DNA from: a virus
Direction: 5' to 3' (one strand)
Virus record (IMG/VR): IMGVR_UViG_3300017783_000248
Coordinates: 1 to 21,698 of that record
Length of the DNA stretch: 21,698 nucleotides
Every line of letters begins with the position of its first letter. Position 1 is the stretch's first letter. The translations under genes were made by a program, and so were the position numbers. The notes beneath the pieces were generated by a model. The model searched no databases. It was not told the origin of the DNA and saw nothing but the letters and a program-made list of their open reading frames with translations. Shown here in pieces: positions 9,110-16,722 of the stretch.

Positions 9110-9333
9110 TGAAATTTATAGCAGTAGAAGGGCACCAAGGAATAGCTAGAGACGCAAGGACGGGTGCAATCGTGAATATAAATAGTAATGAAATTGAACA
9201 AGCTCGAGCAGTAAAGGCTTTGAGACGAAGAAAAGATGATGAAACAGAAATTATAAAAGAAGAAGTTGCTTCTCTAAAGAATGATATGAGTGAAATTAAA
9301 CAACTACTTCATCAACTAGTAGAGAAACGATAA
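9109..9333 (+). CDS. Small coiled-coil protein of unknown function (74 aa)
   Basis: The N-terminal half contains EGHQGIARDARTGAIVNINS followed by NEIEQARAVKALRRRK, then a charged heptad-like helix (about residues 42-74: DDETEIIKEEVASLKND and onward with IKQLLHQLVEKR). Similar small proteins with a 'EGH.G..RD..TGAI.N.N..EIE' opening occur in the structural clusters of other marine T4-like phages, with no function I know. Start and stop both overlap neighbours by one base (TAATG on each side), so it is probably translationally coupled between the DUF4815 protein and the S74 fibre. It could be a trimerising linker, a scaffold or an assembly factor; no evidence decides. Confidence 0.7.
   Translation: MKFIAVEGHQGIARDARTGAIVNINSNEIEQARAVKALRRRKDDETEIIKEEVASLKNDMSEIKQLLHQLVEKR
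9177..9184 (+). promoter_or_regulatory. Possible intragenic late promoter element TATAAATA
   Basis: A perfect late-box match lies inside the 74-aa gene, 148 bases before the S74 fibre start at 9333. It might add transcripts for the S74 fibre and downstream genes. Being inside coding sequence in AT-rich DNA, it may be chance. Confidence 0.3.
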
Positions 9334-9911
9334 TGGCACAGACTAGCATTGGTTTATTAGATACTTTTGGAGCATGGGTAACTGACTTTAATAAAGTCGG
9401 ATCAGACGTTGGCGATATTATTCAACTCACAACACCCGATAAGAGTAGCCTCGTTAATGCAATTAACTCAATTGGTTCTTCAGTTGCGAATGATACTTCA
9501 ACTAATTCAGACTTCTTTGTTGTATTTACTGATCAGACTTCAGGTGTTGAGCAAACCTTTACAGTTGCAAACTCAAAGTTATACTTCAATCCTTCTACTG
9601 GTACATTAAACTCAACTGACTTTAATTCTTTATCAGATAAAAACAAGAAAGATAATATTGAATCTTTAGTTGATGCTGTAAACGTTATCAATAATATTAA
9701 TCCTGTAAGCTTTACATGGAAAGATAATGGAAACAAAGCTTATGGTGTTATTGCTCAGGATGTAGAAGAAATATTACCAGATATTGTTTCAACAAATAAA
9801 GAAGGTGTCAAATCTGTTTCTTATACACAAATCATTCCTTTCCTTATTCAGGTTATCCAGGAACAGCATAAAGAAATACAAAAGATAAAAGCAGTTGTTG
9901 ACTTAGATTAA
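9333..9911 (+). CDS. Small fibre protein with Peptidase_S74 self-cleaving chaperone domain
   Basis: This 192-aa protein has a short N-terminal fibre part (residues 1-100, including DIIQLTTPDKSSLVNAINSI, a helix common near fibre bases) and a C-terminal intramolecular chaperone. The S74 start is SDKNKKDNIE at 101-110: Ser101 and Lys106 sit in the Ser-x4-Lys spacing of the endosialidase-type chaperone dyad, so self-cleavage is expected between Leu100 and Ser101. INPVSFTWK (122-130) and YGVIAQDVEEILPD (137-150) are further S74 hallmarks. The end is a coiled coil (QEQHKEIQKIK). In this family the domain trimerises the fibre and is then released. The mature protein would be only about 100 aa, unusually short. 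It overlaps the upstream gene by TAATG. Confidence 0.85.
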   Translation: MAQTSIGLLDTFGAWVTDFNKVGSDVGDIIQLTTPDKSSLVNAINSIGSSVANDTSTNSDFFVVFTDQTSGVEQTFTVANSKLYFNPSTGTLNSTDFNSLSDKNKKDNIESLVDAVNVINNINPVSFTWKDNGNKAYGVIAQDVEEILPDIVSTNKEGVKSVSYTQIIPFLIQVIQEQHKEIQKIKAVVDLD

Positions 9912-9925
9912 GAAAGAGTGACGAT

Positions 9926-10261
9926 ATGGCCCTTTACGAAGACATTGAAATTGAGCAAGGTTCAACCTTTAGATATTTAGTAAATCTAACATCTAATGAT
10001 GGGTCAACTTATGACTTGTCCGGACATACGTTTGCTGCACAGGTGAAAAAGAACTACGCGTCTTCTTCAGTGACCGCAACTTTCACAGCTGAAACAACTA
10101 CAAACGCAGGACAAATTAGACTTAGTCTTACAGACGAGCAAACCGCGTTAATTAAAGCCGGCAGGTATGTTTTTGATGTTTTAATTCAAAATGATGCTGG
10201 TGAAAAATATAGAGTCATTGAAGGAATTGTAACGGTATCGCCATCAGTTACAAGTATGTAG
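9926..10261 (+). CDS. Small beta-sandwich virion protein (BppU-N-like)
   Basis: This 111-aa protein opens with DIEIEQGSTFRYLVNL and continues with DLSGHTFAAQVKKNY, a Thr-rich strand, RLSLTDEQTALIKAGRYVFD and a closing YRVIEGIVTVSP. This order (a 'QGSTF' strand, 'DLSG.TF..QV', 'L...QT..I..G.YVFD', 'G...V.P') is shared by small virion proteins in many phages and by the N-terminal Ig-like domain of baseplate proteins such as BppU. It probably attaches to the baseplate or links fibres to it. It lies 14 bases after the S74 fibre with GAAAGAG before the ATG, and 4 bases before the repeat fibre, so it may be the base for one of them. No catalytic residues are seen. Confidence 0.6.
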   Translation: MALYEDIEIEQGSTFRYLVNLTSNDGSTYDLSGHTFAAQVKKNYASSSVTATFTAETTTNAGQIRLSLTDEQTALIKAGRYVFDVLIQNDAGEKYRVIEGIVTVSPSVTSM

Positions 10262-10265
10262 TCGA

Positions 10266-11582
10266 ATGGATATAATCTCCAGCGGCAAAATACAATCAAT
10301 ATTCGGCAAGACTAAATCTTCTAATAAATCAAAGCCATTTAATATTAAAGAATCTCGGTACCTTAGTTTTCGAGATCTTAATTACGTTGTACAACAATAT
10401 GCAGATTCTGCTACAGCGTCAGAACTTATTGACGTTGTTTTAGAAATATACTTTGCAGATAATCTTACACTAGCTGATGCACAACTTGTGTTTGCTGTCA
10501 ACAAAGCAATAACAGATATTACTGGCGTCAGCGAGAATCATATCTTAAGCATAGGAAAGATTTTTAGTGATTCAAGCACTGCTTCTGACTTAATTACTAA
10601 TATTAATACTCAAAAGGTTTTTGCTGATACGGCAAACGCAGAAGATCTTGTTGGAGTGCCAGACGGTCTTACTTATCAGTTCGTCAAAGCCTCGGCGGAT
10701 ACTGCTTCTGCAACAGAATCATTAGCATATAGTCTTTCACAAATTCTTGGAGATACAGCATCACCAGGTGATTCTCCTTCTATTGGATTTAGTACTCCAC
10801 AAGCTGATTCAGCACAGGCTACTGAAAGCATTGATGTTTTATATATCATTGGTATTAATCCTCAAGATTCAGCACAGGCTACAGAAGGCTTAGTATTTGC
10901 TATTGGTGTTAATCCAAGCGATACCGCAACAATAACAGAATCACTTAACTATTCATTAGCACAAGTACTTGCTGATACTGGTACTACATCAGATACACCT
11001 GCATTAGCAACATCTAGACCCGCTGCTGATTCGGCATCTGTAAGCGACAATGATATTATAAGCTTTGGTAAAAATCCTTCAGATACTCAAACTGTAACAG
11101 AATCTTTAGGTCCATTCGCTATCGGCAAAGTTATAGGCGATACTGGTACTACATCAGATACACCTGCTCTTGCTATATCACTTCCAACTTTTGCAGATTC
11201 AGCATCAGCTATTGAAGATCTAGATCTAGCTGTAGGAAGAGATGTATCAGACAGTGTATCTGCAACTGATTCTCCAGTAATAACCAGTGGCACATCTTTC
11301 TCAGATTCACTTACAATTTCAGAAGCGCATGTATTAGCATTTAATAAAACTAGAAGTGATAGTGTAAGCGCAGCTGAGTCGCTGGTTACATTTACAAATA
11401 AAGCTCCATCAGATACTGTTAACCCAACAGAATCTCCAGTCTTTACTATTTCACAGGTACTTGCTGATACTGGGACAATCTCCCAAGCTGGTGGTATTGT
11501 AAGTACAGATTACTTCGCAGCTGATTTTGTTGTAGCGAGTGGAGATAATGCCTATAATGCTAAAGTAGCAAGAACTTTTTAA
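10266..11582 (+). CDS. Repeat fibre protein with about twenty 18-residue units
   Basis: After a basic N-terminal 45 residues, this 438-aa protein is almost wholly tandem repeats. Each unit opens with [A/S/G]-D-[S/T]-x-[S/T]-x-[S/T/A]-[E/D], then hydrophobic and Gly/Pro residues. The opening Asp falls at about residues 47, 65, 84, 102, 121, 145, 163, 181, 201, 219, 237, 255, 273, 292, 311, 329, 347, 365, 383 and 401, so the period is almost always 18 or 19. The C-terminus (DYFAADFVVASG to VARTF) breaks the pattern and resembles a cap seen on other marine phage fibres. There are no Cys and few aromatic residues, as expected for an elongated beta fibre. It starts 4 bases after the BppU-N-like gene with no clear Shine-Dalgarno. 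Function as a fibre shaft is inferred. Confidence 0.65.
   Translation: MDIISSGKIQSIFGKTKSSNKSKPFNIKESRYLSFRDLNYVVQQYADSATASELIDVVLEIYFADNLTLADAQLVFAVNKAITDITGVSENHILSIGKIFSDSSTASDLITNINTQKVFADTANAEDLVGVPDGLTYQFVKASADTASATESLAYSLSQILGDTASPGDSPSIGFSTPQADSAQATESIDVLYIIGINPQDSAQATEGLVFAIGVNPSDTATITESLNYSLAQVLADTGTTSDTPALATSRPAADSASVSDNDIISFGKNPSDTQTVTESLGPFAIGKVIGDTGTTSDTPALAISLPTFADSASAIEDLDLAVGRDVSDSVSATDSPVITSGTSFSDSLTISEAHVLAFNKTRSDSVSAAESLVTFTNKAPSDTVNPTESPVFTISQVLADTGTISQAGGIVSTDYFAADFVVASGDNAYNAKVARTF
10401..11516 (+). repeat. Tandem array coding for 18-residue fibre repeats
   Basis: About twenty units of 54-60 bases (one of 72) run through the 438-aa gene. Most have diverged in DNA, but two pairs remain near identical: a 29-base match at 10974-11002 and 11139-11167, 165 bases apart, and GATTCAGCACAGGCTAC at 10806-10822 and 10866-10882, 60 bases apart. 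The long-range pair implies recent copying of non-adjacent units. Confidence 0.85.
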
Positions 11583-11594
11583 TTAAAATAAAGA

Positions 11595-11602
11595 TATAAA
11601 TA
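11595..11602 (+). promoter_or_regulatory. T4-type late promoter element TATAAATA
   Basis: A perfect late-box match lies in the 59-base gap between the repeat fibre and the 149-aa gene, 39 bases before the ATG at 11642. This is the longest intergenic gap in the window, and AGGAG follows near the start, so a new transcript beginning here is plausible. Confidence 0.7.
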
Positions 11603-11641
11603 GATAGTATAATTGAGTCACTAGAATAACAGGAGATACCG

Positions 11642-12091
11642 ATGCTTAGTGAAACGTTAAAACCAACCGGAGAACTAAAAATAGTTGTCACGGATAAAAA
11701 TGGAAAAGTCAAGGAAGAGCGAACAGAAAAGAATCTCGTCGTGACTACTGGGCTTGTCTACATTGCAGCAAGAATGACAGATACTAACTCACCTACAGAC
11801 ATGTCTCATATGGCAGTTGGTACAAACAACACCGCGGCAGCTGCGGGCAACACCGCGCTAGGTGCTGAAGTAGCACGAGTTGCTCTTACAGGAGCAGAAG
11901 GCGCACCTTCAACAAACACAATAGTTTACACCGCATCATTCCCAGCAGGAACTGGTACAGGTGCTCTTACGGAAGCAGCAGTTTTAAATGCTTCATCAAG
12001 CGGCACTATGCTATGTAGGACTGTTTTTAGCACTGTTAACAAAGGAGCTGACGACTCAGTAACTATTACTTGGACTGTTACAATTAGCTAA
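11642..12091 (+). CDS. Tail fibre-like beta protein (149 aa)
   Basis: This protein starts LSETLKPTGELKIVVTDKNG and continues with NLVVTTGLVYIAARM, MSHMAVGTNNTAAAAGNTAL, TNTIVYTASFPAGTGTGALT, EAAVLNASSSGTMLCRTVF and a final SVTITWTVTIS. This whole-length pattern is widespread in marine phages, including small podoviruses, where it is annotated as a fibre or virion protein. The long Gly/Ala/Thr content and alternating hydrophobic strands fit a compact beta fold. AGGAG lies 6 bases before the ATG, the strongest ribosome site so far in the window, and a late promoter element is just upstream. It could be a stand-alone fibre tip, an adaptor or a decoration protein. Confidence 0.7.
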   Translation: MLSETLKPTGELKIVVTDKNGKVKEERTEKNLVVTTGLVYIAARMTDTNSPTDMSHMAVGTNNTAAAAGNTALGAEVARVALTGAEGAPSTNTIVYTASFPAGTGTGALTEAAVLNASSSGTMLCRTVFSTVNKGADDSVTITWTVTIS

Positions 12092-12119
12092 TCTAACATC
12101 CGAAAGGTAGTATCCTGTC

Positions 12120-12947
12120 ATGACTAATCTAACGCTACGTGCTGTCAAAGGCTCTCCACTTACGAATACGGAAGTTGATAATAACTTTTCGAATTTGAAT
12201 AACTTTAAAGTGGAGAAAGATTCTAGTGGTGATGTCATAATCGCTGGTGACTTAACGGTTAATGGTACGACTACAACCATTAACTCAACTACGCTTTCTG
12301 TAAACGATAAAAATATTGTTTTAGCTGATTCAGCTGGTGACGCCGCCGCAGCCGACGGCGCTGGTATTACAATTAATGGTGCTAGCGCAACGTTAACATA
12401 TACTTCAAGTGGTGACAAGTGGAACTTTAATAAACCACTTGATATGGGTTCAAACCAGATCACTACGACAGGAAAGATTTTATTCGCTAACGTTTATTCA
12501 AGTGAAGGTGACTTACCAAGTGCAAGTACATATCACGGCATGTTTGCACATGTTCATGGCACCGGCGCAGGATATTTTGCGCATGGTGGCAACTGGATAA
12601 GACTCGCTAATCGTACAGAGGCTGCGCTACTTGCTGGAGCTACATTTACGGGTGATGTATCTGCACCAAACTTCAACTCAACATCAGATTCTCAATTAAA
12701 AGATAATATTAAACAAATTAATAGCGCACTCGATAAAGTTGATTCGATTCGTGGAGTTACATTTAACTGGAAAGATAGTGGTAAAGCATCTATGGGTGTT
12801 ATAGCTCAAGAAGTAGAAGAAATAGCACCAGAAGTTGTATCTGAAGTAGATGGATACAAGGCAGTTAACTACGATGGTTTAATTGGATTGCTTATAGAAT
12901 CAATCAAAGAACTCAAACAAGAAATTGAAGATTTAAAATCTAAGTGA
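12120..12947 (+). CDS. Tail fibre with Peptidase_S74 self-cleaving chaperone domain
   Basis: This 275-aa protein has an N-terminal helix GSPLTNTEVDNNFSNLN (11-27), a marine phage fibre anchor motif, then GDLTVNGTTTTINSTTLSVN (43-62), a shaft motif. About 122-164 is a beta module with LPSASTYHGMFAHVHGTG and YFAHGGNW, known from cyanophage fibres. The S74 domain starts SDSQLKDNIK at 189-198: Ser189 and Lys194 have the Ser-x4-Lys spacing, so cleavage is expected between Thr188 and Ser189. VTFNWKDSG and MGVIAQEVEEIAPEVV follow, and the end is a coiled coil (IKELKQEIEDLKSK). It lies 28 bases after the 149-aa gene with AAAGG before the start. The mature fibre would be about 188 residues. Confidence in S74 is high; host target unknown. 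Confidence 0.88.
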   Translation: MTNLTLRAVKGSPLTNTEVDNNFSNLNNFKVEKDSSGDVIIAGDLTVNGTTTTINSTTLSVNDKNIVLADSAGDAAAADGAGITINGASATLTYTSSGDKWNFNKPLDMGSNQITTTGKILFANVYSSEGDLPSASTYHGMFAHVHGTGAGYFAHGGNWIRLANRTEAALLAGATFTGDVSAPNFNSTSDSQLKDNIKQINSALDKVDSIRGVTFNWKDSGKASMGVIAQEVEEIAPEVVSEVDGYKAVNYDGLIGLLIESIKELKQEIEDLKSK

Positions 12948-12955
12948 TATAAATA
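12948..12955 (+). promoter_or_regulatory. T4-type late promoter element TATAAATA
   Basis: A perfect late-box match starts at the base after the S74 fibre's TGA stop and lies 28 bases before the ATG at 12984. It could drive the 130-, 274- and 657-aa genes and the chaperone. Confidence 0.7.
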
Positions 12956-12983
12956 ACATAAAGCTAATAGTCAGGGGACGAAG

Positions 12984-13376
12984 ATGGCAATTAAAGTTTC
13001 AAATACTACGGTTATCGACGATAGCCGTAACCTCACCAACGTAGGCACAGTAGCAGCAGCTGGAGACGTAACACTCTCGAGTACAGGACACCTTAAAGTT
13101 CCTGTTGGTACTGAAGCTCAACGATCTGGTTCTCCAGCAGCTGGGATGTTTCGTTATAACTCAACAGCAGGAGCGTTCGAAGGATACACTAATGAGTGGG
13201 GCTCAATTGGTGGCGGCGGACAAGAAGCTGGTGGCGCGATACACACGAACACTGGCACAGCTTCAGAAACATATGTATTTCCCGCAGGAACAAACGGATT
13301 TAGCGTAGGACCAATTACTGTTTCTAACGGTGTAAGTGTAACTGTTGCTGCCGGTCAGCGGTGGGTAGTAATCTAA
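12984..13376 (+). CDS. Small modular tail fibre protein (130 aa)
   Basis: The N-terminus MAIKVSNTTVIDDSRNLTNV followed by GTVAAAGDVTLSS is a common marine fibre start. Residues 40-79 hold the module PVGTEAQRSGSPAAGMFRYN and then AFEGYTNEWGSIGGGG, shared with the 213-aa protein at 16746. The last ~45 residues end in GPITVSNGVSVTVAAGQRWV, a short beta tip whose 'ITVS.GVSVTV..G.RW' ending recurs in phage fibres. AGGGGA lies 6 bases before the ATG. No Cys or enzyme motif. The 10-base gap to the next gene contains that gene's strong AAGGAG, so the two are likely made together. It is probably a short fibre or a fibre tip subunit. Confidence 0.7.
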   Translation: MAIKVSNTTVIDDSRNLTNVGTVAAAGDVTLSSTGHLKVPVGTEAQRSGSPAAGMFRYNSTAGAFEGYTNEWGSIGGGGQEAGGAIHTNTGTASETYVFPAGTNGFSVGPITVSNGVSVTVAAGQRWVVI

Positions 13377-13386
13377 GGAGAACTCA

Positions 13387-14211
13387 ATGAGTATTATTTC
13401 AGCAGGAACATTAGTAACAGACGCACTCGTCCATACAGCTGACAACACAGGTCGACTTGTTTTTAAAACGAATGGTTCAACAACAGCTTTAACACTTGAT
13501 AGCGCACAGGTAGCAACGTTTGCGGGTGGTGTTACAGTTACAGGAAATCTTACAGTTGCCGGTACAACGACATCGTTTGGTGACAACGATAAGATTGTAC
13601 TAGGTGATGGACAAGACTTACAAATTTTTCACGATGGTTCAAACTCTGTAATTTTAGATAATGGTACTGGCAATTTAAATATTAAAGCAGATGAATTCAA
13701 TGTGATGAATGCTGCTGGTAATGAAACAAAGATTGCAGCTGCGTCAAATGGTGCAGCAACACTTTACTACGATAACACTGCAAGAATTGCTACAACTGCG
13801 ACAGGCGGCGCAGTAACAGGTCAAGTAACAGCAACAGCCGGTGGTGATATAACCGGTGAGTTTATTGCAGATAGCTATAACGAAACTTACGCTGCAGTTA
13901 CATCAAGTTCAAACGCAACTGCAGTGGACTGTCACGCTGGAAACGCATTTAGTCATACGCTTACAGAAAATACTACGTTTACATTTAGTAACCCGCCTGC
14001 ATCTGGCACAGCATTTAGCTTTAGCATTGAAATTATACAGGACGGATCAGCAAGTGGCTACTCCGTGACTTGGCCCGGAACTGTAGACTGGCCAGCAGCA
14101 ACTGCACCGACTCTTACGGCAACAGCAAGTGCTAAAGACGTTTTTGTATTCTACACAAGAGATGGTGGAACAAACTATCTTGGATTTACTGCAGGACAAG
14201 CATTAGGATAA
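13387..14211 (+). CDS. Tail fibre with intact Trp-Pro tip module (274 aa)
   Basis: The N-terminal part is a shaft: GRLVFKTNGSTTALTLDSAQ (22-41), GGVTVTGNLTVAGTTTSFGD (47-66) and DGQDLQIFHDGSNSVILDNG (74-93), the last being a well-known phage fibre motif. From about 176 to 272 lies a complete tip module: AGNAFSHTLTENTTFTFSNP, then SGTAFSFSIEIIQDG, then YSVTWPGTVDWPAATAPTL, then DVFVFYTRDGGTNYLGFTAG. This module ends fibres in many marine phages and probably folds as a beta sandwich that may contact the receptor. It serves here as the reference for the split copies in the 699- and 431-aa proteins. AAGGAG lies 8 bases before the ATG. It follows the 130-aa gene by 10 bases and precedes the 657-aa gene by 6. 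Confidence 0.75.
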   Translation: MSIISAGTLVTDALVHTADNTGRLVFKTNGSTTALTLDSAQVATFAGGVTVTGNLTVAGTTTSFGDNDKIVLGDGQDLQIFHDGSNSVILDNGTGNLNIKADEFNVMNAAGNETKIAAASNGAATLYYDNTARIATTATGGAVTGQVTATAGGDITGEFIADSYNETYAAVTSSSNATAVDCHAGNAFSHTLTENTTFTFSNPPASGTAFSFSIEIIQDGSASGYSVTWPGTVDWPAATAPTLTATASAKDVFVFYTRDGGTNYLGFTAGQALG

Positions 14212-14217
14212 TATATA

Positions 14218-16191
14218 ATGTCAACTAAAAAGAAAATGTTTCTTTCGGCTGCAGGCGCAGCAGGGAGTGAGGTTCTTGGACCAGAAAGTGTTTTTTCTAC
14301 TCGTTTGTATACTGGAAATGGTGGCACACAATCTATTGTCAACGACATTGACCTTACTGAAGGCGGGTTAGTTTGGACTAAAAGACGTGACAGCAGTTCA
14401 AACGGTGGTAACACTTTGTATGATACTGTAAGAGGAACAGGTTCTGGCGGAAGGCTTAGATCAAATGATAATCAACAAGCTTATAGTCCTTCAGATGCTG
14501 TAACTGCATTTAATAATAATGGTTTTAGCCTTGGGGCTGACGCAAGTATAAACGGTAATGGTTATGAAATGGTGTCTTGGACATTTCGCAAAGCCCCTAG
14601 GTTTTTTGATATAGTTACCTATACAGGAAATGGAGTAGCAGGTAGAACAATTAGTCATAATCTTGAAAGTCTTGTAGGTATGCTGATGATAAAATGTATA
14701 AGCCATTCTAGTGATTGGTCAGTACAACACAGGATGATTCTTTCCAATAAATATTTAGCTTTAAACGAAGATACTGAACAACAAACTGATACTGCAAGAT
14801 TTCATAGCACTGCGGCAGGTAACTCTACTTTTTCAGTAGGTTCTGGTAACGCTGTAAATGGAAGTGGTAGAACCTACGTAGCCTACCTATTTGCACACAA
14901 CAATAGTGGTAATCCTGGTGAGTATGGGCCTGATGGTGATCAAGATATTATCAAGTGCGGAAGCTACACGACTAGTGGATCAGGGACACACACGGAGACT
15001 CTTGGTTGGGAACCACAATTTCTTATGAGAAAAAGATACTCCGGCGGTAGTTACGGGCATCAAAGAAATTGGGAAGTATTTGATACTGCAAGAGGTTGGT
15101 ATTCAAACAATGATTATTCTTTGGAATGGAATACTGAAGATGAAGAAAGAAGCGTAGGCAATCAATACAATCGTACTGCCACTGGTTTTACAGTTCATGA
15201 AACTGGGGCAAATGTGCCTTACATCTACATGGCAATACGAAAACCAATTCTTACACCAGAAGATGCTACTAAAGTCTTTAATGTTCAAGAATACACTGGT
15301 AATGGCACAGACGGCCGAGTAATTACGTCTGGTTTTCAAACGGATATGGCTATTCTTAAAAGACATAACGATGGTAGTCGGGATTGGCACCTGGTAGATA
15401 AACTTAGAGGCGGTAAAGGCGCACTACAACGCTTCGTCCCAAATGATACGACAGAAACTGGAGATCCTAGCAATAAAGTACAAGAAATTGACATACCAGA
15501 TGGTATAGAAGTAGGGAATGACGGAGATGTAAACGCAAGTCCTGGAAAATACATAGCGTATCAATGGAAACAAACCGGAGGTTATTTTGATATTCTTAGG
15601 TACGCAGGTACTGGTAGTAATAGAACTATAAGTCATAATTTACAAGTAGTGCCTGAGATGATGTGGATCAAAGCAGAATCTTCTGGCGGTTATGATTGGA
15701 TGGTTTATCACAACGGCATACCTTCTTCTACTACAGCAATGCAAAAGTTAAATGAAGCTGGGGTTGGCATAAATAGAGCAGCGCTATTAAATAGTATAGC
15801 ACCAACTGCTACGCAAATTAACCTTGGAACTGACAACTTAACAAACCAAAACGGTGTTGATTATATGGCTTACTTGTTTGCTACTGCGCCAGGAGTCAGT
15901 AAAGTTGGAAGTTACACTGGAAACGGTAGCGCACGAAACATAGATTGTGGATTTGGTAATACTGCCAGATTTGTTTTAATTAAAAATACTCAAAGAGGCA
16001 GAGCTTGGAATCTAATCGATACAGCTAGAGGATATGGTAGTGGAGATGATAAAGTTAATTATTTAAGTGCTCAAACACAAACACTTGACTTAGATTATTT
16101 TGATACTTATTCGAGCGGCTTTAGAATCACTACTTCAAGTGATCATGTAAATGCGAACGGTGAAAATTATATCTTCTACGCAATCGCGTAA
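14218..16191 (+). CDS. DUF7483 fibre protein with six repeat units (657 aa)
   Basis: After a 25-residue N-terminus (MSTKKKMFLSAAGAAGSEVL), the protein is six units of 103-115 aa. They start with YTGNG-like strands at residues 31, 135, 250, 359, 462 and 566 and end with strands such as MVSWTFRK, YVAYLFAHN, YIYMAIRK, YIAYQWKQ, YMAYLFAT and YIFYAIA. Units carry 'R.ISHNL...P.M..IK' or 'GW.PQ.L..KR' and 'W...DT.RG'. Reading them as types gives A-B-C-A'-B-C', so a three-unit DUF7483 cassette appears twice. DUF7483 has no established function; it is frequent in marine phage tail proteins and is probably a fibre or receptor-binding fold. The ATG lies 6 bases after the previous stop with no Shine-Dalgarno; I keep it because the N-terminal STKKK pattern recurs in related proteins. 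The next gene is a chaperone. Confidence 0.75.
   Translation: MSTKKKMFLSAAGAAGSEVLGPESVFSTRLYTGNGGTQSIVNDIDLTEGGLVWTKRRDSSSNGGNTLYDTVRGTGSGGRLRSNDNQQAYSPSDAVTAFNNNGFSLGADASINGNGYEMVSWTFRKAPRFFDIVTYTGNGVAGRTISHNLESLVGMLMIKCISHSSDWSVQHRMILSNKYLALNEDTEQQTDTARFHSTAAGNSTFSVGSGNAVNGSGRTYVAYLFAHNNSGNPGEYGPDGDQDIIKCGSYTTSGSGTHTETLGWEPQFLMRKRYSGGSYGHQRNWEVFDTARGWYSNNDYSLEWNTEDEERSVGNQYNRTATGFTVHETGANVPYIYMAIRKPILTPEDATKVFNVQEYTGNGTDGRVITSGFQTDMAILKRHNDGSRDWHLVDKLRGGKGALQRFVPNDTTETGDPSNKVQEIDIPDGIEVGNDGDVNASPGKYIAYQWKQTGGYFDILRYAGTGSNRTISHNLQVVPEMMWIKAESSGGYDWMVYHNGIPSSTTAMQKLNEAGVGINRAALLNSIAPTATQINLGTDNLTNQNGVDYMAYLFATAPGVSKVGSYTGNGSARNIDCGFGNTARFVLIKNTQRGRAWNLIDTARGYGSGDDKVNYLSAQTQTLDLDYFDTYSSGFRITTSSDHVNANGENYIFYAIA
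14308..16191 (+). repeat. Six DUF7483 units, two A-B-C cassettes
   Basis: Six homologous units of about 310-345 bases fill the 657-aa gene from residue 31 to the end. The two halves (residues 31-358 and 359-657) share unit order A-B-C, which implies an old duplication of a cassette of about 320 codons. DNA identity between halves looks low, so it is not recent. Confidence 0.7.
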
Positions 16192-16218
16192 TCAAACTCA
16201 TAAGAAAGGATCAATCTA

Positions 16219-16722
16219 ATGGGTGAATATAGAGAAAGAACAACAGGCGAAATTAAAACGCAAGGCGAATGGAGAGCTCATTTTTCTAATGTGTCTTTAC
16301 CTCGTGTCTGGAAACCTGCAACATTAGATGGATTAAACTTAGATCCTATACTACCTGGTACTCAAGCGGAACTTGTTGGTTCATACCAAATATCAGTTCG
16401 TGATGGAGAAAAGCAGAATAAAAATGGCGATTGGGTTGAGCACTACGTAGCAGTAGATATGTTTGCTGCTACTACTGTAGATGGTAAGACCACAAGCAAA
16501 GCAGAACATGAAGCTACATATCAGGCAAAGATGGATGCCTCTATCGCATCTAGTGCTAGAGTTAAACGAGACAGATTGCTTGAAGAAACAGACTGGACTG
16601 GAATGTCAGATGTAACTATGACAGCTAAGATGAAAACATATCGAAAAGCTCTTCGTGATATTACAACACATGATAACTGGCCAAATTTAGAAGAGGCCGA
16701 TTGGCCAACGAAACCCGTATAA
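16219..16722 (+). CDS. Phage tail (fibre) assembly chaperone
   Basis: The C-terminal region (114-166) carries RVKRDRLLEETDWTG, then MKTYRKALRDITTHDNWPNL and DWPTKP. 'RD.LL.ETDW....D.....W..YR.ALRDI......P...WPTKP' is the signature of the Phage_tail_APC family of tail-assembly chaperones, which help fold or attach tail fibres and are usually absent from the virion. The N-terminal 100 residues (REYRERTTGEIKT-like opening with GEWRAHFSNVSLP) are less familiar and may hold the fibre-specific part. AAAGGA lies 8 bases before the ATG. It sits between the 657- and 213-aa fibre genes, so the DUF7483 fibre just upstream is the most likely client. It is one of the few proteins here that is not built from beta repeats. 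Confidence 0.82.
   Translation: MGEYRERTTGEIKTQGEWRAHFSNVSLPRVWKPATLDGLNLDPILPGTQAELVGSYQISVRDGEKQNKNGDWVEHYVAVDMFAATTVDGKTTSKAEHEATYQAKMDASIASSARVKRDRLLEETDWTGMSDVTMTAKMKTYRKALRDITTHDNWPNLEEADWPTKPV

Noticed and set aside
11216-11227. 12-bp perfect palindrome AGATCTAGATCT
   Set aside because: It arises from Glu-Asp-Leu-Asp-Leu codons within the repeat fibre and is not repeated elsewhere that I saw.
10401-11516. Regularly spaced repeats that might suggest a CRISPR array
   Set aside because: The repeats are in frame, diverged, and encode a continuous protein; there are no constant repeats with unique spacers and no cas gene.
12341-12360. GC-rich 5-bp stem inside the second S74 gene
   Set aside because: The stem is short with a 10-base loop, lies in coding sequence and has no T-run, so it is not a convincing terminator.
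12056-12463. Antisense open frame of 135 codons across a gene junction
   Set aside because: It overlaps well-supported genes on the + strand, has no recognisable motif, and the whole window is otherwise transcribed one way.
14205-14218. TATATAAT-like sequence just before the 657-aa gene as a late promoter
   Set aside because: It does not match TATAAATA and lies too close to the ATG; the gene is more likely transcribed from the upstream element at 12948.
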